From NCBI GenBank assembly GCA_964546145.1, contig CAZJIU010000022.1, positions 1 to 27,690 on the forward strand: a stretch of DNA of 27,690 bases. The letters run 5' to 3'. Under the pieces are notes generated by a model that was given only the letters and a program-made list of their open reading frames with translations, was not told the origin of the DNA and made no database searches. The translations under genes were made by a program, and so were the position numbers. Positions 24,253-27,690 of the stretch are shown piece by piece (within the stretch, counting starts at the first letter, position 1; each line of letters begins with the position of its first letter). The stretch is from CAZAKO01 sp964546145. GTDB lineage: Bacteria; Fidelibacterota; UBA2242.

Positions 24253-25326
24253 TTAACTACTAAATTTTATTATAACTGTCAGCATTAAAAGAACCATTTG
24301 CGTTGGCAGGATATACCAGTAACCAAGTTTTAAAATTTGTTCCGAGATCAAATCAGGAATTTTCCGATTGACAATAACAATAATTGACCAGAAGATGATT
24401 ACTTTTAGCAAAAACCAGAACAGTTGGCCGGTTGTGCTGGCGAGATTGATCGTATTATCAAAAGGTGATAGAAAAGCGCCAGAGTACAAAATTATCCAGA
24501 TCAGCGAAATTATTATCATTAAGCTGAATTTCCAGGATGCTTGAATAAATACTAATAAAGGCTTTTTTGATAGGGAAAAAATGCTTGTAAAATCAATCGG
24601 GATTGGACGGTTATACTGGAGCAGAATCTGGGTGAGAATGATGATGAATAGATAACAACTAATTCCATTGATAAGATGCAGTGGAGAAATAAAGATCATC
24701 CAGCGCGGAATAAATCCACCAAAATAATTGGCTTGAGTGGAAATAATGCTTGTAAAATTATTGTATTTGAAATAAACCAGAATGGTTGTAAAAGCTGCTG
24801 TCAAGACCAGGAAGACCAGCAATAACAGTTGGGATTGATAAGTGATACTAAAACGCGATTCTGGCTCTTCCGCAAAGTAAAGACTTAAGCTGAAACCGGT
24901 GATATTCGCCAGCAGCAGTACAATAATAAAAAGTAAATCGTTTTCTGTTTGAAATCCGAAAAATCGGTTGCTCATGGGTAGAATCGAAAATCCGGCAAAA
25001 TTAAATATCAGTAAAATTCCGAATAGGCCAGCTAAATTTTTGGCACTGGCTGATAATTTATTATGGTGCATGGAGCTGATTAAGTCAGTGTAAAATTGCA
25101 CGTAGGAGACCAGTAGCATTTTGAGCTGCCAAAGTTTGGGCTGTCCCGATCTGGTTACTTTGTTCGATGACCGGTTTTGATAATAAAAAAATATCGACAA
25201 TAGGATCAGAAAAATGACAATCAAAGGGATAAAATACATTAAACAGGCAAATAGCTGGATCATAAAATTGGGAAATTTGCCAAAGAATGAAGATTGCTGG
25301 AGTCTGAGAATGTATTCTTGAATCAT
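24253..25326 (-). CDS. NuoH-like membrane subunit, divergent
   Basis: The protein has 357 residues with about 8-9 membrane segments. The last third aligns with NuoH (FWFLLKVIIFWSIIVIVNRKIPD, then LGYWYILP, matching the RASLPR region and GWK-LP). The quinone-cavity loops are altered. Where the family has SNNKYxLLGxxRxxAQxxSYE, this protein has EEPESRFSITYQSQ followed by hydrophobic residues, so the central Glu157 is lost. The PFDxPExExEL loop is replaced by YNRPIPIDFTS. The first cytoplasmic loop lacks GPNRVG. Its ATG shares four bases with the NuoD-like stop. The fold is likely conserved. Quinone reduction coupled as in complex I is not supported. Confidence 0.78.
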   Translation of the reverse strand: MIQEYILRLQQSSFFGKFPNFMIQLFACLMYFIPLIVIFLILLSIFFYYQNRSSNKVTRSGQPKLWQLKMLLVSYVQFYTDLISSMHHNKLSASAKNLAGLFGILLIFNFAGFSILPMSNRFFGFQTENDLLFIIVLLLANITGFSLSLYFAEEPESRFSITYQSQLLLLVFLVLTAAFTTILVYFKYNNFTSIISTQANYFGGFIPRWMIFISPLHLINGISCYLFIIILTQILLQYNRPIPIDFTSIFSLSKKPLLVFIQASWKFSLMIIISLIWIILYSGAFLSPFDNTINLASTTGQLFWFLLKVIIFWSIIVIVNRKIPDLISEQILKLGYWYILPTQMVLLMLTVIIKFSS

Positions 25327-26426
25327 GATTGAAAATATTTGCCCGAATTCAGATTTATACTTGTTAGCAGAACGCCTAATGAGGAGAGGTGCACTCCATT
25401 GGTAATTACCGGCAGAATTTTAAAAATCTCCCAAATCGGCAGCAAATGTTTGCTTAAAAAGCAGTTTTCGTGACCTCTTTTGAGAACATGGCTGGTGATT
25501 GTACCCTCGATACCCTCGATTGAATAGTTACAGCTGAAATCCCTTTTTGCAATCGGATAATTATTAAAAAATTGAGGTTCGGTTTTGATTAACAAATCAA
25601 TTACCTGGTAAATGATCCGAATACTCTCGACAATTTCGAGATAGCGAATCCAGCAGCGACACCAGGCATCACCGGGCTCAGAGTTAATTCCTTCAAGTGT
25701 GGCCGGCTGGAAGTCTATTCCAGCATAATAGGATGAAAGCTCCTTAAATCGTCCGTCTCGACTAAGTCCCGCAGCCCGTAGATTTGGTCCACTCAAATTA
25801 TATTTCTCAGCCAATTCGGCAGAAATTGTACCGGAACTTTTTAATAAATCAATCAGAATATAGTTTTTCTGAAGTTGATTTTTATAATATGGCAAACCTT
25901 TTTCGACTATCTTGAGGGTGTGCTCTAATTTTTCAATAAAGCCGATGGGAAGGTCATGCGAAATTCCGCCAATCCGCAAGAAGGTATTTAACGACGAACT
26001 TACCTCTATTAATTTTAATAAATACTGAATGCGGTTTTCATCCTGCCGGGCTTGCCTCCTAAAACTGTTAAAATTGAGGTTTAATCCCAATGAACTAAAG
26101 AAGGCAAAATGGCTTTGCAGGCGATGTAATTCTAAAATTAAAACCCGGATATAACGGGCATAATCCGGAATAGTAAAATGATAATACGATTCAATGGCAA
26201 TGATTTCTGATAGATAAATATCGGGTTGATCAATTGCCTGGACCTGATCTGGATAGGGAATTGATTGCTGGCTTGGTTCGATATCCCGACGTAAATAGAT
26301 CAGACATTGGGTCGGATTAAGGCTACTAGTTAAGGCAGCAATCCGATCGTTTACTACCTTAACACTGAATGTGGTCGAAGATTGCAGATCATTCAGAAAA
26401 TAATGAAAGGATAGAGTTTTATTCAA
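25323..26426 (-). CDS. NuoD-like (49-kDa) subunit, divergent, without catalytic residues
   Basis: The protein has 367 residues beginning with TTG directly after the previous stop (TAATTG). Clear NuoD blocks: IPDYARYIRVLILELHRLQSH, RIGGISHDLP, and SGPNLRAAGLSRDGR. The conserved Asp of the quinone site (Asp139 in Thermus Nqo4) is Asn116 in an ungapped alignment. The N-terminal HRGxEK loop with its His reads LRRDIEP, and the PYxDRxDY tyrosine segment reads PYPDQVQAID. The two CxxC pairs of NiFe hydrogenases are absent, so it is not a hydrogenase large subunit. The C-terminus lacks the terminal Asp-Arg of NuoD. No NuoB or NuoC gene is adjacent to supply a cluster or partner. Confidence 0.82.
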   Translation of the reverse strand: MNKTLSFHYFLNDLQSSTTFSVKVVNDRIAALTSSLNPTQCLIYLRRDIEPSQQSIPYPDQVQAIDQPDIYLSEIIAIESYYHFTIPDYARYIRVLILELHRLQSHFAFFSSLGLNLNFNSFRRQARQDENRIQYLLKLIEVSSSLNTFLRIGGISHDLPIGFIEKLEHTLKIVEKGLPYYKNQLQKNYILIDLLKSSGTISAELAEKYNLSGPNLRAAGLSRDGRFKELSSYYAGIDFQPATLEGINSEPGDAWCRCWIRYLEIVESIRIIYQVIDLLIKTEPQFFNNYPIAKRDFSCNYSIEGIEGTITSHVLKRGHENCFLSKHLLPIWEIFKILPVITNGVHLSSLGVLLTSINLNSGKYFQS

Positions 26427-26693
26427 TTAAACTTGACCAGATAGATTATGTTTTTTAGTGAAATAACTGCGAAGAAAGCGCCCAGAAACGAGTTTATAAT
26501 AGCCGATGATATTGATCAAAATAAAAAGCACTAAAGGGCAGATAATGAAACGATTGCCATCAAGTCTAAAATCATTAAGCACAACCAGGATGATGATGCT
26601 AAGACATAGGTTAAAAAAAAGAACAATCCAGAATAGTTGCATACCTATTTTAGTTTTTAAGGCAGGATGGTCTGGTTTATGTGGATCAATCAT
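26427..26693 (-). CDS. Small two-pass membrane protein opening the complex-I-like operon
   Basis: The protein has 88 residues with membrane segments at about 18-40 (MQLFWIVLFFNLCLSIIILV) and 48-66 (FIICPLVLFILINIIGYY), and basic ends. I do not recognise a family. It occupies the place nuoA holds in ordinary nuo operons, but has two rather than three helices and none of the NuoA cytoplasmic-loop sequence. It could be an assembly or anchor subunit. Its stop is directly followed by the TTG of the NuoD-like gene. The ATG has no evident Shine-Dalgarno sequence. Confidence 0.6.
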   Translation of the reverse strand: MIDPHKPDHPALKTKIGMQLFWIVLFFNLCLSIIILVVLNDFRLDGNRFIICPLVLFILINIIGYYKLVSGRFLRSYFTKKHNLSGQV

Positions 26694-26746
26694 TTTTCAT
26701 TAATTATGGTTAAGGATTAAAAAACATATCGCCAAATATTAGGAAA

Positions 26747-26775
26747 AATTTACCCGCAATCGAGAGGAATGTCAA
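26747..26775 (-). promoter_or_regulatory. Sigma70-like promoter of the complex-I-like operon
   Basis: On the minus strand TTGACA (26775-26770) and TAAATT (26752-26747) are separated by exactly 17 bases, 53 bases before the ATG of the 88-residue gene. It is the only good promoter I see for the eight downstream genes. The spacer to 26864 is shared with the divergent cupin gene, which has TTGACA at 26793 but no clear -10 box. Confidence 0.6.
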
Positions 26776-26864
26776 GCAGAGTTACCAGTAATTTGACAAT
26801 GAGTTGTGTTTTTTGATGAATCAATGTAAGTTAACGCCAAGATTTAAAAATCCAGAGGTTACCG

Positions 26865-27401
26865 ATGAAATTAGTTGAAAATATCCAAAGTGTCCTGCAC
26901 CTTCAGGATTATTCGGCAAAGTCAATCATTGAGGGCGTGAAAATAGTTCCTTTACGCCGATTTAATGATGAGGGTGGTTCATTTACCGAACTGGCTCGGC
27001 TCACTCAGGGGCAACTGGTAGGAGATTTACCATTTGAATTTGCCCAGATCAATTATAGTGAGATGGAGACTGGAGCAATTAAAGCTTTTCATCTGCACGA
27101 ACAGCAGACGGATATTTGGTACGTTCCACCCAGCAGCAAGATGCTGCTGATCTTAGTGGATTTGCGTCAGAATTCATCTACAAGGAATCTGCGAATGAGA
27201 TTAGTCCTTGGCGATGGTAACTCTCAACTACTTTTAATTCCACCAGGCGTGGCACACGGCTGTAAGAATTTGAATAGTAATAAATCAACAATTATTTATT
27301 TTATTAATCGTCAATTCTCGCCCGATCCGGAGATTTGTGACGAAAAGCGCCTCCCCTGGAATTTTTGGGGTGAGGAACTCTGGGATATTATCAAAGAGTA
27401 A
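26865..27401 (+). CDS. RmlC-like cupin, putative sugar epimerase family
   Basis: The protein has 178 residues, the length of dTDP-4-dehydrorhamnose 3,5-epimerase. Family blocks: IKAFHLHEQQTDIWYVP with His76 at the place of the catalytic His, LILVDLRQNSSTRN, LLLIPPGVAHGCKNL, and an end resembling the family's Trp/Asp segment. The usual RGLHxQ is changed to KAFHLH and the KLV lysine region to TDIWYV, so it belongs to the RmlC-like group with HxHxxQxD rather than to classic RmlC. Substrate and stereochemistry are unknown. AGAGGT precedes the ATG. No other nucleotide-sugar gene lies within the window. Confidence 0.78.
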   Translation: MKLVENIQSVLHLQDYSAKSIIEGVKIVPLRRFNDEGGSFTELARLTQGQLVGDLPFEFAQINYSEMETGAIKAFHLHEQQTDIWYVPPSSKMLLILVDLRQNSSTRNLRMRLVLGDGNSQLLLIPPGVAHGCKNLNSNKSTIIYFINRQFSPDPEICDEKRLPWNFWGEELWDIIKE

Positions 27402-27410
27402 TATTACTCC

Positions 27411-27431
27411 TGAAATCAGACCTTGATTTCA
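27411..27431. terminator. Inverted repeat between convergent genes, possible terminator
   Basis: TGAAATCA (27411-27418) and TGATTTCA (27424-27431) form a perfect 8-bp stem with a 5-base loop. A T-rich stretch follows on the plus strand (TATTTTGC, later TTTTTTAT). It lies ten bases after the cupin stop and overlaps the end of the convergent regulator gene. The stem is AT-rich, so termination strength is doubtful. Confidence 0.35.
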
Positions 27432-27690
27432 TATTTTGCTAATTTTTTATAGAAATTCTTCCGGTCTGTTCCGAATATTTCGGCAGCTTTTGTGATATTA
27501 TTCTGAGCAATTTCAAGAGCTTTGAAAATATAAAACTTTTCGATTGCCTCAGTGATGCTGATAAAATTCTCGCGCAACGGTATGCCAGGATGAAACTCAA
27601 TCGGAAAGTCCAATGGTAAAGTTTTAGAGTCAATCGCAGCGCCACGTAAGATAATATGCTCTGGCTGGATTACATCCCGGGCATTGAGAA
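27416..27690 (-). CDS. C-terminal part of a probable sigma54-dependent activator (Fis-type HTH), N-terminus off window
   Basis: The frame is open from the right edge to a TGA at 27416, about 91 codons. The first residues visible, LNARDVIQPEHIILR, match the end of the AAA+ domain of NtrC-type activators. A linker follows, and then a Fis-family helix-turn-helix: FKALEIAQNNITKAAEIFG followed by TDRKNFYKKLAKY. Such proteins activate sigma54 promoters after a signal, but the receiver or sensor part lies outside the window. I found no convincing -24/-12 site here. It converges on the cupin gene with a 14-base gap. Confidence 0.82.
   Translation of the reverse strand, partial: LNARDVIQPEHIILRGAAIDSKTLPLDFPIEFHPGIPLRENFISITEAIEKFYIFKALEIAQNNITKAAEIFGTDRKNFYKKLAKYEIKV

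Noticed and set aside
18784..25326. Operon as an Mrp antiporter or a formate/hydrogen-evolving (Hyf/Ech) complex
   Set aside because: Mrp lacks NuoD- and NuoH-like proteins, and Hyf/Ech need catalytic and iron-sulfur subunits absent here. Gene order D-H-J-K-L-M-N follows nuo.
25323..26426. NuoD-like protein as a NiFe-hydrogenase large subunit
   Set aside because: Neither the N-terminal nor the C-terminal CxxC pair needed for the NiFe site is present.
1..27690. CRISPR arrays, tRNA or rRNA genes, insertion-sequence transposases
   Set aside because: I saw no regularly spaced direct repeats, no recognisable tRNA or rRNA segment, and no transposase among the open frames.

Overview
The window comes from a bacterial genome of moderate-to-low GC, with AGGAG-type ribosome binding sites and frequent TTG and GTG starts. 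A 100-base run of N shows it is a draft scaffold, probably metagenome-derived. No rRNA or tRNA was seen, so the phylum is not determined. The gene mix (ferredoxin-linked flavoprotein oxidoreductases, two glutamate dehydrogenases, a receiver/PPDK_N hybrid) would fit an anaerobic or facultative lineage of the FCB superphylum or a neighbouring uncultured phylum. That placement is inference.

Left part (1-6963). A partial minus-strand lipoprotein carries two DTG aspartic-protease motifs. Plus-strand genes follow: an anti-sigma-type ATPase fused to a GNAT domain, a secreted HExxH protein, a RelB/RelE-like toxin-antitoxin pair preceded by a large imperfect palindrome, a class I glutamine amidotransferase overlapping endonuclease V, and a PspC-domain membrane protein. 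A decayed aspartic-protease fragment seems to lie between the toxin gene and the amidotransferase.

Middle part (7027-17449). A minus-strand operon encodes NuoE-like, NuoF-like and NfnB/GltD-like flavoprotein subunits. Together they look like a cytoplasmic pyridine-nucleotide/ferredoxin transhydrogenase of the Sporomusa-type Nfn (Stn) kind. Two different glutamate dehydrogenases lie beside it, with a 1001-residue receiver plus PEP-synthase-N-domain protein between them. Two glutamate dehydrogenases next to a transhydrogenase suggest a locus balancing NADH, NADPH and ferredoxin around glutamate.

Right part (18137-26693). One tightly overlapped minus-strand operon encodes an 88-residue membrane protein, then NuoD-, NuoH-, NuoJ-, NuoK-, NuoL-, NuoM- and NuoN-like proteins, then an isochorismatase-family hydrolase. 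This is the most unusual part of the window. No NuoB, C, I, E, F or G gene is in the operon. The quinone-site and proton-channel residues that define complex I are replaced in NuoD, H, K, M and N, while NuoL keeps its two central lysines. Apart from one assembly gap in nuoL the frames are open and full length, with ATGA junctions, so the operon looks maintained rather than decayed. I read it as a divergent complex-I-derived membrane complex of unknown function.

The right edge holds an RmlC-like cupin gene and, converging on it, the Fis-type DNA-binding end of a probable sigma54-dependent activator that runs off the window.
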